Source of the DNA: Prostheceraeus crozeri
Taxonomy: Eukaryota > Platyhelminthes > Polycladida > Euryleptidae
NCBI GenBank assembly: GCA_907163375.1
Contig: CAJQUW010005702.1
Span: 62,001 to 126,000, forward strand
DNA: 64,000 nt
Direction: 5' to 3'
Both the position numbers and the translations under genes were made by a program. The notes under the pieces were generated by a model. That model saw only the letters and a program-made list of their open reading frames with translations. It was not told the origin of the DNA and did no database searches. This document shows positions 15,001 through 28,400 of this stretch, piece after piece. Within the stretch, counting starts at the first letter, position 1, and every line of letters begins with the position of its first letter.

Positions 15001-18000
15001 AGAATGAAGATTCACCAGTTGGCAAGTATAGAATAAAGTTTTACCTGTTTCTATGATAGATATAAAACAAATTTTCAACCGTTTACAAGTTAAAAATAAA
15101 GTTTCAATAGTTTACAAGTTAAGAACAAAGTTTCAATGGTGTGTTTGTTAAGAATGAAGTTCTATCTGTTTATATGTTAGAAATAGAATGAAGTTTCACC
15201 AGTTTACAAGTTAAGAATAAAGTTCTATCTGTTTGTATGTTAGAAATAAACTTCTGTCTGTTTTATATGTTAGAAATAGAATGAAGTTTCACCAATTGGC
15301 AAGTTAAGAATAAAGTTCTATCCGTTTGTATGTTAGAAATAAACTTCTATCTGTTTATATGTTAGAAATAGAATGAAGTTTGACCAGTTTACAAATTAAG
15401 AATAAAGTTCTATCTGTTTATATGTTAGAAATAAAATGAAGTTTTACCAGTTTACAAGTTAAGAATAAAGTTCTATCTGTTTAAGTTAACAAGTTAAAAA
15501 TAAAGTTTCAATAGTTTGCAAGTTAAAACTAATGTTTCAATAGTGCATATGTTAAGAATAAAGTTTTATCTTTTTGTATGTTAGAAATAGAATGAAGTTT
15601 CACCAGTTGGCAAGTTAAGAATGAAGTTTTATCTGTTAAAACAAAGTTTCAACCGTTTACAAGTTAAAAATAAAGTTTCAATAGTTTACAAGTTAAGAAT
15701 AAAGTTTCAATATTGTGTATGTTAAGAATAAAGTTTTATCTGTTTATATGTTAGAAATAGAATGAATTTTCACCAGTTTACAAGTTAAGAATAAAGTTCT
15801 ATCTGTTTATATGTTAGAAATAAAATGAAGTTTTATCAGTTTACAAGTAAAGAATAAAGTTTCAATAGTTTACAAGTTAAGAATAAAGTTTCAATAGTGT
15901 GCATGTTCAGAATAAATTTCTATTTGTTTATATGTTAGAAATAGAATGAAGTTTCAACAGTTTACGAGTTACGAATAAAGTTCTATCTGTTTAAGTTTAC
16001 AATTTAAGAATTAAGTTCTATCTGTTTATATGTTAGAAATAAAATGAAGTTTCATCAGTTTACAAGTTAAGAATAAAGTTCTATCTGTTTGTATGTTAGA
16101 AATAAAACAAAGTTTCAACCGTTAACAAGTTAAAAATAAAGTTTCAATAGTTTGCAAATTAAAACTAATGTTTCAATAGTGGGCATGTTAAGAATAAAGT
16201 TTTATCTGTTTCTATGATAGAAATAAAACAAAGTTTTAACCGTTTACAAGTTAAAAATAAAGTTTCAATAGTTTACAAGTTAAGAATAAAGTTTCAATAG
16301 TGAGCACGTTCAGAATAAAGTTCTATTTGTTTATATGTTAGAAATAGAATGAAGTTTCACCAGTTTACAAGTTACGAATAAAGTTCTATCTGTTTAAGTT
16401 TACAAGTTAAGTATAAAGTTCTATCTGTTTATAAGTTAGAAATAAAATGAAGGTTCACAAGTTTACAAGTTAAGAATAAAGTTCTATCTGTTTGTATGTT
16501 AGAAATAAAACAAAGTTTCAACCGTTAACAAGTTAAAAATAAAGTTTCAATTGTTTGCAAGTTAAAACTAATGTTTCAATAGTGCATATGTTAAGAATAA
16601 AGTCTTATCTCTTTCAATAGTGCATATGTTAAGAATAAAGTTTTATCTGTTTGTATGTTAGAAATAGAATGAAATTTTACCAGTTGGCAGGTTAAGAATA
16701 AAGTTTTATCTGTTTCTATGATAGAAATAAAACAACGTTTCTACCCTTTACAAGTTAAGAATAAAGTTTCAATAGTGTGCATGTTCAGAATAAAGTTCTA
16801 TTTGTTTATATGTTAGAAATAGAATGAAGTTGCACCAGTTTACAAGTTACCAATAAAGTTCTAGCTGTTTAAGTTTACAAGTTAAGAATAAAGTTCTATC
16901 TGTTTATATGTTAGAAATAAAATGAAGGTTCACCAGTTTACAAGTTAGGAATAAAGTTCTATCTGTTTAAGTTAACAAGTTAAGAATAAAGTTTCAATAG
17001 TTTGCAAGTTAAAACTAATGTTTCAATAGTGCATATGTTAAGAATAAAGTTTTATCTGTTTGTATGTTAGAAATAGAATGAAGTTTCACCAGTTGGGAGG
17101 TTAAGATTGAAGTTTTATCTGTTTCTATGATAGAAATAAAACAAAGTTTCAACCGTTTACAAGTTAAAAATAAGGTTTCAATAGTTTACAAGTTAAGAAT
17201 AAAGTTTCAATATTGTGTATGTTAAGAATAAAGTTTTATCTGTTTATATGTTAGAAATAGAATGAACTTTCACCAGTTTACAAGTTAAGAATAAAGTTCT
17301 ATCTGTTTATATGTTAGAAATAAAATGAAGTTTCATCAGTTTACAAGTAAAGAATAAAGTTTCAATAGTTTACAAGTTAAGAATAAAGTTTCAATAGTGT
17401 GCATGTTCAGAATAAATTTCTATTTGTTTATATGTTAGAAATAGAATGAAGTTTCACCAGTTTACAAGTTACGAATAAAGTTCTATCTGTTTAAGTTTAC
17501 TGGTTAAGAATAAAGTTCTATCTGTTTATATGTTAGAAATAAAATGAAGGTTCACAAGTTTACAAGTTAAGAATAAAGTTCTATCTGTTTGTATGTTAGA
17601 AATAAAACAAAGTTTCAACCGTTAACAAGTTAAAAATAAAGTTTCAATAGTTTGCAAATTAAAACTAATGTTTCAATAGTGCATATGTTAAGAATAAAGT
17701 CTTATCTCTTTCAATAGTGCATATGTTAAGAATAAAGTTTTATCTGTTTATATGTTAGAAATAGAATGAAATTTCACCAGTTGGCAGGTTAAGAATAAAG
17801 TTTTTTCTGTTTCTATGATAGAAATAAAACAAAGTTTCTACCGTTTACAAGTTAAAAATAAAGTTTCAATAGTTTACAAGTTAAAAATAAAGTTTCAATA
17901 GTATGCATGTTCAGAATAAAGTTCTATTTGTTTATATGTTAGAAATAGAATGAAGTTGCACCAGTTTACAAGTTACCAATAAAGTTCTAGCTGTTTAAGT

Positions 18001-21000
18001 TTACAAGTTAAGAATAAAGTTCTATCTGTTTATATGTTAGAAATAAAATGAAGGTTCACCAGCTTACAAGTTACGAATAAAGTTCTATCTGTTTGTATGT
18101 TAGAAATAAAACAAAGTTTCAACCGTTAACAAGTTAAAAATAAAGTTTCAATAGTTTGCAAGTTAAAACTAATGTTTCGATAGTGCATATGTTAAGAATA
18201 AAGTTTTATCTGTTTGTATGTTAGAAATAGAATGAAGAGTCACCAGTTGGCAAGTTAAGAATAAAGTTTTATCTGTTTCTATGATAGAAATAAAACAAAT
18301 TTTCAACCGTTTACAAGTTAAAAATAAAGTTTCAATAGTTTACAAGTTAAGAATAAAGTTCTATCTGTTTGTATGTTAGAAATAAAACAAAGTTTCAACC
18401 GTTAACAAGTTAAAAATAAAGTTTCAATAGTTTGCAAATTAAAACTAATGTTTCAATAGTGGGCATGTTAAGAATAAAGTTTTATCTGTTTCTATGATAG
18501 AAATAAAACAAAGTTTTAACCGTTTACAAGTTAAAAATAAAGTTTCAATAGTTTACAAGTTAAGAATAAAGTTTCAATGGTGTGTTTGTTAAAAATAAAG
18601 TTCTATTTGTTTATATGTTAGAAATAGAATGAAGTTTCACCAGTTTACAAGTTACGAATAACGTTCTATCTGTTTAAGTTTACAAGTTAAGAATAAAGTT
18701 CTATTTGTTTATAAGTTAGAAATAAAATGAAGGTTCACAAGTTTACAAGTTAAGAATAAAGTTCTATCTGTTTGTATGTTAGAAATAAAATGAAGGTTCA
18801 CCAGTTTACAAGTTAAGAATAAAGTTCTATCTGTTTATATGTTAGAAATAAAATGAAGTTTCACCAGTTTACAAGTTACGAATAAAGTTCTATCCGTTTA
18901 AGTTAACAAGTTAAAAATAAAGTTTCAATAGTTTGCAAGTTAAAACTAATGTTTCAATAGTGCATATGTTAAGAATAAAGTTTTATCTGTTTGTATGTTA
19001 GAAATAGAATGAAGATTCACCAGTTGGCAAGTATAGAATAAAGTTTTATCTGTTTCTATGATAGAAATAAAACAAATTTTCAACCGTTTACAAGTTAAAA
19101 ATAAAGTTTCAATAGTTTACAAGTTAAGAATAAAGTTTCAATGGTGTGTTTGTTAAGAATGAAGTTCTATCTGTTTATATGTTAGAAATAGAATGAAGTT
19201 TCACCAGTTTACAAGTTAAGAATAAAGTTCTATCTGTTTGTATGTTAGAAATAAACTTCTATCTGTTTTATGTGTTAGAAATAGAATGAAGTTTCACCAG
19301 TTGGCAAGTTAAGAATAAAGTTCTATCTGTTTGTATGTTAGAAATAAACTTCTATCTGTTTATATGTTAGAAATAGAATGAAGTTTCAGCAGTCTACAAG
19401 TTACGAATAAAGTTCTATCTGTTTAAGTTTGCAAGTTAAGAATAAAGTTCTATCTGTTTGTATGTTAGAAATAAAACAAAGTTTCAACCGTTAACAAGTT
19501 AAAAATAAAATTTCAATAGTTTGCAAGTTAAAACTAATGTTTCAATAGTGCATATGTTAAGAATAAAGTTTTATCTGTTTCTATGATAGAAATAAAACAA
19601 AGTTTTAACCGTTTACAAGTTAAAAATAAAGTTTCAATAGTTTACAAGTTAAGAATAAAGTTTCAATGGTGTGTTTGTTAAGAATAAAGTTCTATTTGTT
19701 TATATGTTAGAAATTGAATGAAGTTTCACCAGTTTACAAGTTACGAATAAAGTTCTATCTGTTTATGTTTACAAGTTAAGAATAAAGTTCTATCTGTTTG
19801 TATGTTAGAAATAAAATGAAGGTTCACCAGTTTACAAGTTAAGAATAAAGTTCTATCTGTTTGTATGTTAGAAATAAAACAAAGTTTCAACCGTTAACAA
19901 GTTAAAAATAAAGTTTCAATAGTTTGCAAGTTAAAACTAATGTTTCAATAGTGCATATGTTGAGAATAAAGTTTTATCTGTTTGTATGTTAGAAATAGAA
20001 TGAAGATTCACCACTTGGCAAGTATAGAATAAAGTTTTATCTGTTTCTATGATAGAAATAAAACAAAGTTTCAACCGTTTACAAGTTAAAAATAAAGTTT
20101 CAATAGTTTACAAGTTAAGAATAAAGTTTTAATGGTGTGTTTGTTAAGAATGAAGTTCTATCTGTTTATATGTTAGAAATAGAATGAAGTTTCACCAGTT
20201 TACAAGTTAAGAATAAAGTTCTATCTGTTTGTATGTTAGAAATAAACTTCTATCTGTTTTATATTTTAGAAATAGAATGAAGTTTCACCAGTTGGCAGGT
20301 TAAGAATAAAGTTCTATCTGTTTGTATGTTAGAAATAAACTTCTATCTGTTTATATGTTAGAAATAGAATGAAGTTTGACCAGTTTACAAGTTAAGAATA
20401 AACTTCTATCTGTTTATATGTTAGAAATAAAATGAAGTTTCACCAGTTTACAAGTTACGAATAAAGTTCTATCTGTTTAAGTTAACAAGTTAAGAATAAA
20501 GTTTCAATAGTCTGCAAGTTAAAACTAATGTTTCAATAGTGCATATGTTAAGAATAAAGTTTTATCTGTTTGTATGTTAGAAATAGAATGAAGTTTCACC
20601 AGTTGGCAAGTTAAGAATAAAGTTTTATCCTTTTCTATGATAGAAATAAAGCAAAGTTTCAACCGTTTACAAGTTAAAAATAAAGTTTCAATAGTTTACA
20701 AGTTAAGAATAAAGTTTCAATATTGTGTATGTTAAGAATAAACTTTTATCTGTTTATATGTTAGAAATAGAATGAAGTTTCACCAGTTTACAAGTTAAGA
20801 ATAAAGTTCTATCTGTTTATATGTTAGAAATAGAATGAAGTTTGACCAGTTTACAAGTTACGAATAAAGTTCTATCTGTTTAAGTTAACAAGTTAAAAAT
20901 AAAGTTTCAATAGTTTGCAAGTTAAAACTAATGTTTCAATAGTGCATATGTTGAGAATAAAGTTTTATCTGTTTGTATGTTAGAAATAGAATGAAGTTTC

Positions 21001-24000
21001 ACCAGTTGGCAGGTTAAGAATGAAGTTCTATCTGTTTCTATGATAGAAATAAAACAAAGTTTCAACCGTTTACAAGTTAAAAATAAAGTTTAAATAGTTT
21101 ACAAGTTAAGAATAAAGTTTCAATATTGTGTATGTTAAGAATAAAGTTTTATCCGTTTATATGTTAGAAATAGAACGAAGTTTCACCAGTTTACAAGTAA
21201 AGAATAAAGTTTCAATAGTTTACAAGTTAAAACTAAAGTTTCAATAGTGTTAATGTTGAGAATAAATTTCTATTTGTTTATATGTTAGAAATAGAATGAA
21301 GTTTCACCAGTCTACAAGTTACGAATAAAGTTCTATCTGTTTAAGTTTAGAAGTTAAGAATAAAGTTCTATCTGTTTGTATGTTAGAAATAAAACAAAGT
21401 TTCAACCGTTAACAAGTTAAAAATAAAGTTTCAGTAGTTTACAAATTAAAACTAATGTTTTAATAGTGGGCATGTTAAGAATAAAGTTTTATCTGTTTCT
21501 ATGATAGAAATAAAACAAAGTTTTAACCGTTTACAAGTTAAAAATAAAGTTTCAATAGTTTACAAGTTAAGAATAAAGTTTCAATGGTGTGTTTGTTAAG
21601 AATAAAGTTCTATTTGTTTATATGTTAGAAATAGAATGAAGTTTCACCAGTTTACAAGTTACGAATAAAGTTCTATCTGTTTAAGTTTACAAGTTAAGAA
21701 TAAAGTTCTATCTGTTTATAAGATAGAAATAAAATGAAGGTTCACAAGTTTACAAGTTAAGAATAAAGTTCTATCTGTTTGTATGTTAGAAATAAAATGA
21801 AGGTTCACCAGTTTACAAGTTAAGAATAAAGTTCTATCTGTTTGTATGTTAGAAATAAAACAAAGTTTCAACCGTTAACAAGTTAAAAATAAAGTTTCAA
21901 TAGTTTGCATGTTAAAACTAATGTTTCAATAGTGCATATGTTAAGAATAAAGTTTTATCTGTTTGTATGTTAGAAATAGAATGAAGATTCACCAGTTGGC
22001 AAGTATAGAATAAAGTTTTATTTGTTTATATGATAGAAATAAAACAAATTTTCAACCGTTTACAAGTTAAAAATAAAGTTTCAATAGTTTACAAGTTAAG
22101 AATAAAGTTCTATCTGTTTGTATGTTAGAAATAAAACAAAGTTTCAACCGTTAACAAGTTAAAAATAAAGTTTCAATAGTTTGCAAATTAAAACTAATGT
22201 TTCAATAGTGGGCATGATAAGAATAAAGTTTTATCTGTTTCTGTGATAGAAATAAAACAAATTTTCAACCGTTTACAAGTTAAAAATAAAGTTTCAATAG
22301 TTTACAAGTTAAAAATAAAGTTTCAATGGTGTGTTTGTTAAGAATAAAGTTCTATTTGTTTATATGTTAGAAATAGAATGAAGTTTCACCAGTTTACAAG
22401 TTACGAATAAAGTTCTATCTGTTTAAGTTTACAAGTTAAGAATAAAGTTCTATTTGTTTATAAGTTAGAAATAAAATGAAGGTTCACCAGTTTACAAGTT
22501 AAGAATAAAGTTCTATCTGTTTGTATGTTAGAAATAAACTTCTATCTGTTTTATATGTTAGAAATAGAATGAAGTTTCACCAGTTGGCAAGTTAAGAATA
22601 AAGTTCTATCTGTTTGTATGTTAGAAATAAACTTCTATCTGTTTATATGTTAGAAATAGAATGAAGTTTGACCAGTTTACAAGTTAAGAATAAAGTTCTA
22701 TCTGTTTATATGTTTGAAATAAAATGAAGTTTCACCAGTTTACAAGTTACGAATAAAGTTCTATCTGTTTACGTTAACAAGTTAAGAATAAAGTTTCAAT
22801 AGTTTGCAAGTTAAAACTAATGTTTCAATAGTGCATATGTTAAGAATAAAGTTTTATCTGTTTGTATGTTAGAAATAGAATGAAGTTTCACCAGTTGGCA
22901 AGTTAAGAATAAAGTTTTATCTGTTTCTATGATAGAAATAAAACAAAGTTTCAACCGTTTACAAGTTAAAAATAAAGTTTCAATAGTTTACAAGTTAAGA
23001 ATAAAGTTTCAATATTGTGTATGTTAAGAATAAAGTTTTATCTGTTTATATGTTAGAAATAGAATGAAGTTTCACCAGTTTACAAGTTAAGAATAAAGTT
23101 CTATCTGTTTATATGTTAGAAATAAAATGAAGTTTCATCAGTTTACAAGTAAAGAATAAAGTTTCAATAGTTTACAAGTTAAGAATAAAGTTTCAATAGT
23201 GTGCATGTTCAGAATAAAGTTTTATTTGTTTATATGTTAGAAATAGAATGAAGTTTGACCAGTTTACAAGTTACGAATAAAGTTCTATCTGTTTGTATGT
23301 TAGAAATAAAACAAAGTTTCAACCGTTAACAAGTTAAAAATAAAGTTTCAATAGTTTGCAAGTTAAAACTAATGTTTCAATAGTGCATATGTTGAGAATA
23401 AAGTCTTATCTCTTTCAATAGTGCATATGTTAAGAATAAAGTTTTATCTGTTTGTATGTTAGAAATAGAATGACATTTCACCAGTTGGCAGGTAAAGAAT
23501 AAAGTTTTATCTGTTTCTATGATAGAAATAAAACAAAGTTTCTACCGTTTACAAGTTAAAAATAAAGTTTCAATAGTTTACAAGTTAAGAATAAAGTTTC
23601 AATAGTGTGCATGTTCAGAATAAAGTTCTATTTGTTTATATGTTAGAAATAGAATGAAGTTTCAACCGTTTACAAGTTACCAATAAAGTTCTATCTGTTT
23701 AAGTTTACAAGTTAAGAATAAAGTTCTATCTGTTTATATGTTAGAAATAAAATGAAGGTTCACCAGTTTACAAGTTAAGAATAAAGTTCTATCTGTTTGT
23801 ATGTTAGAAATAAAACAAAGTTTCAACCGTTAACAAGTTAAAAATAAAGTTTCAATAGTTTGCAAGTTAAAACTAATGTTTCAATAGTGCATATGTTAAG
23901 AATAAAGTTTTATCTGTTTGTATGTTAGAAATAGAATGAAGATTCACCAGTTGGCAAGTTAAGAATAAAGTTTTATCTGTTTCTATGATAGAAATAAAAC

Positions 24001-25246
24001 AAATTTTTAACCGTTTACAAGTTAAAAATAAAGTTTCAATAGTTTACAAGTTAAGAATAAAGTTCTATCTGTTTGTATGTTAGAAATAAAACTAAGTTTC
24101 AACCGTTAACAAGTTAAAAATAAGGTTTCAATAGTTTGCAAATTAAAACTAATGTTTCAATAGTGGGCATGTTAAGAATAAAGTTTTATCGGTTTCTATG
24201 ATAGAAATAAAACAAATTTTCAACCGTTTACAAGTTAAAAATAAAGTTTCAATAGTTTACAAGTTAAGAATAAAGTTCTATCTGTTTATATGTTAGAAAT
24301 AAAATGAAGTTTCATCAGTTTACAAGTTAAGAATAAAGTTTTATCTGTTTGTATGTTAGAAATAAAACAAAGTTTCAACCGTTAACAAGTTAAAAATAAA
24401 GTTTCAATAGTTTGCAAGTTAAAACTAATGTTTCAATAGTGCGCATGTTAAGAATAAAGTTTTATCTGTTTGTATGTTAGAAATAAAAATAAAGGTTCAA
24501 TAGTTTACAAGTTAAGAATAGGGTTTTGTCTGCTTGTATGTCAGAAATGAAATAAAGTTTCACCAGTTGAAAAATTAAAAATAAAGTTTCAATAATGTGT
24601 ACGTTAGAAATAAAGTTTCAACCGTTAACGTTTACAAGTTAAAAATAAAGTTTCAATAGTGTGTATGTTAAGAATAAAGTTCCATCTGTTTATATGTTAG
24701 GAATAAAAATGAAGGTTTAATAGTTTACAAGTTAAGAATTAAGTTTTATCTGCTTGTATTTCAGAAATGAAATAAAGTTTCAACCGTTTACAAGTTAAAA
24801 ATAAAGTTTCAACAGTGTGTATGTTAGAAATAAAGTTCTATCTGTTTATATGTTAGAAACGAAACAAAGTTTCAACAGTTTACAAGCTGACAAATAAAGT
24901 TTCAACAGTGTGTACGTTAGTAATAAAGTTTTGTCTGTTTGTAAGTTAGAAATAAAGTTTTAACTGCTTGTATGTTAGAAATAGAGGTATGACAGTTTAT
25001 ATGCTAGAAAGAAAGGTATAACTGTTTGTAAGACAAGATCGTAAGATTTACTAGTTTGCAAGTTAGACTCAGCGTTCTACTAGTTGTAAATGAGAAATAT
25101 CGTTTCAACAGTTTACAGATTAAAATAAAGTTTCAATAGTGTGTATGATGGAAATAAAGTTTAAGCGCTCTCTGCGTTAGAAATAAAGTTTCAGCCGTTT
25201 ACAAGTTAAAAATAAAGTTTTAACAGTGTGTACGTTAGAAATAAAT
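1..25246 (+). repeat. AT-rich satellite array, forward arm
   Basis: The whole stretch is a tandem satellite of related monomers of about 29 and 34 bases. Typical monomer starts are CAAGTTAAGAATAAAGTT and TATGTTAGAAATAAAATG, followed by variable tails such as TCTATCTGTTTA, TCAATAGTTTA or TCACCAGTTTA. Near-constant words are GTTA(A/G)(A/G)AATAAA and AAAGTT, recurring about every 30 bases. Monomer types follow one another in recurrent orders, which gives higher-order repeats. Stop codons are dense on both strands, and I see no gene, RNA gene or transposon inside. Strand composition is asymmetric (G over C) and reverses at the palindrome near 25.34 kb. Divergence rises in the last 700 bases before the palindrome, as expected at the edge of an array. 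Host satellite is the simplest reading. Confidence 0.95.
10071..15022 (+). repeat. Higher-order satellite repeats of about 2.47 kb
   Basis: A rare variant, CAAGTATAGA followed by TTTTACCTG, occurs at 10071, 12537 and 15023, so the spacings are 2466 and 2486 bases. The surrounding monomer order and private variants are shared between these blocks. A second private marker, GACGTTTGACCAG, recurs at 8093, 9185, 11904 and 14137. The blocks look like recent large tandem duplications, with internal deletions, superimposed on the older 30-base periodicity. Confidence 0.8.
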
Positions 25247-25440
25247 GAAAGTAAGAACTTCATCGTATGAGTATTCAAAGCATGTTTTTTAAATCAAATG
25301 TGTGTAGTACTGACATGATAGAATCAAATGAACTTGACAAACGCGTTTGTCAAGCTTGATTCTATCATGTCAGTACTACACACATTTGATTTACAAAACA
25401 GGCTTTGAATACTCATACGATGAAATTCTTACTTTCATTT
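25247..25440. repeat. Palindromic centre of the inverted satellite
   Basis: Two non-satellite arms of about 97 bases face each other across a dyad axis between 25343 and 25344. The innermost 22 bases (25333-25354) are a perfect palindrome containing ACGCGT. Outside it the arms match with a few substitutions and a roughly 5-base indel: left AATCAAATGAACTTGAC against the complement of right GTCAAGCTTGATT. They run outward into satellite of opposite orientation on each side. The arm sequence resembles neither the satellite nor the Polinton. It could form a very long hairpin. Its function is unknown. Confidence 0.9.
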
Positions 25441-28400
25441 ATTTCTAACGTACACACTGTTAAAACTTTATTTTTAACTTGTAAACGGCTGAAAATTTAT
25501 TTCTAACGCACAAAGCGCTTAAACTTTATTTCCATCATACACACTATTGAAACTTTATTTTTAACTTATAAACGGTAACGGTTGAAACTTTATTTCTAAC
25601 GTACACATTATTGAAACTTTATTTTTAACTTTTCAACTGGTGAAACTTTATTTCATTTCTGACATACAAGCAGATAAAACTTCATTCTTAACTTGCCAAC
25701 TGGTGAAACTTCATTCTATTTCTAACATACAAACAGATAAAACTTTATTCTTAACATGCGCACTATTGAAACATTAGTTTTAACTTGCAAACTATTGAAA
25801 CTTTATTTTTAACTTGTTAACGGTTGAAACTTTGTTTTATTTCTAACATACCAACAGATAAAACTTTATTCTTAACTTGTAAACTGATGAAACTTCATTT
25901 TATTTCTAACATATAAACAGATAGAACTTTATTCTTAACTTGTAAGCTGGTGAAACTTCATTCTATTTCTAACATATAAACAGATAGAACTTTATTCTTA
26001 ACATGCACACTTGAAACTTTATTCTTAACTTGTTTACTATTGAAACTTTATTTTTAACTTGTAAACGGTTGAAACTTTGTTTTATTTCTAACATACACAC
26101 AGATAGAACTTTATTCTTAACTTGTAAACATAAACAGACAGAACTTTATTCGTAACTTGTAAACTGGTCAAACTTCATTCTATTTCTAACATATAAACAA
26201 ATAGAACTTTATTCTGAACATGCATACTATTGAAACTTTATTCTTATCTTGTAAACTATTGAAACTTTATTCTTAACTTGTAAACTGATGAAACTTCATT
26301 TTATTTCTAACATATAAACAGACAGAACTTTATTCTTAACTTGTAAACTTAAACAGATAGAACTTTATTCGTAACTTGTAAACTGGTGAGACTTCATTCT
26401 ATTTCTAACATATAAACAGATAGAACTTTATTCTGAACATGCATACAATTGAAACTTTATTCTTAACTTATAAACTATTGAAACTTTATTCTTTACTTGT
26501 AAACTGGTGAAACTTCATTCTATTTCTAACATATAAAACAGATAGAAGTTTATTTCTAACATACAAACAGATAGAACTTTATTCTTAACTTGTAAACTGG
26601 TGAAACTTCATTCTATTTCTAACATATCAACAGATAATACTTTATTCTTAACAAACACACCATTGAAACTTTATTCTTAACTTGTAAACTATTGAAACTT
26701 CATTTTTAACTAATAAACGGTTGAAAATTTGTTTTATATCTATCATAGAAACAGATAAAACTTTATTCTTAACTTGCCAACTGGTGAAACTTCATTCTAT
26801 TTCTAACATACAAACAGATAAAACTTTATTCTTAACATATGCACTATTGAAACATTAGTTTTAACTTGCAAACTATTGAAACTTTATTTTTAACTTGTTA
26901 ACGGTTGAAACTTTGCTTTATTTCTAACATACTAACAGATAGAACTTTATTCTTGACTTGTAAACTGGTGAACCTTCATTTTATTTCTAACATATAAACA
27001 GATAGAACTTTATTCTTAACTTGTAAACTTAAAAAGATAGAACTTTTTTCGTAACTTGTAAACTGGTGAAACTTCATTCTATTTCTAACATATAAACAAA
27101 TAGAACTTCATTCTGAACATGCACACTATTGAAACTTTATTCTTAACTTGTAAACTATTGAAACTTTATTCTTTACTTGTAAACTGATAAAACTTCATTT
27201 TATTTCTAACATATAAACAGATAGAACTTTATTCTTAACTTTTAAACTGGTCAAACATCATTCTATTTCTAACAGATAGAAGTTTATTTCTAACATACAA
27301 ATAGATAGAACTTTATTCTTAACTTGCCAACTGGTGAAACTTCATTCTATTTCTAACATACAAATAGATAAAACTTTATTCTTAACATACACTATATTGA
27401 AACTTTATTCTTAACTTGTAAACTATTGAACCTTCATTTTTATTTGTAACATACAAACAGATAAAACTTTATTCTTAACTTCTAAACTAATGAAACTTCA
27501 TTTTATTTCTAACACATAAACAGATAGAACTTTATTCTTAACTTGTAAGCTGGTGAAACTTCATTCTATTTCTAACATATAAACAGATAGAACTTTATTC
27601 TGAACACTATTCTTAACTTGTAAACTATTGAAACTTTATTTTTAACTTGTAAACGGTTGAAACTTTGTTTTATTTCTATCATACAAACAGATAAAACTTT
27701 ATTCTTAACATATGCACTATTGAAACATTAGTTTTAACTTGCAAACTATTGAAACTTTATTTTTAACTTGTTAACGGTTGAAACTTCATTTTATTTATAA
27801 CATATAAACAGATAGAACTTTATTCTTAACATGCACATTATTGAAACTTTATTTTTAACTTGTAATCTATTGAAACCTTATTCTTAACTTCTTAACTACT
27901 TAAACTTTATTTTTAACTTGTAAACGGTTGAAACTTCATTTTATTTCTAACATATAAACAGACAGAACTTTATTCTTAACTTGTAAACTTAAACAGATAG
28001 AACTTTATTCGTAACTTGTAAACAGGTGAACTTCATTCTATTTCTAACATACAAACAAATAGAACTTTATTCTGAACATGCATACTATTGAAACTTTATT
28101 CCTAACTTATAAACTATTGAAACTTTATTCCTTACTTGTAAACTGATGAAACTTCAATTTATTTCTAACATATAAACAGACAGAACTTTATTCTTAACTT
28201 GTAAACTGGTGAAACTTTATTCTATTTCTAACATATAAAACAGATAGAAGTTTATTTCTAACATATAAACAGATAGAACTTTATTCTTAACAAACACACC
28301 ATTGAAACCTTATTCTTAACTTGTAAACTATTGAAACTTTATTTTTAACTTGTAAACGGTTGAAACTTCATTTTATTACGATCATAGAAACAGATAAAAC

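Noticed and set aside
25247..25440. Palindrome as a pure fold-back sequencing artefact
   Set aside because: The two arms differ by substitutions and an indel at the very centre, and their higher-order repeats differ. An artefact would mirror the same molecule.
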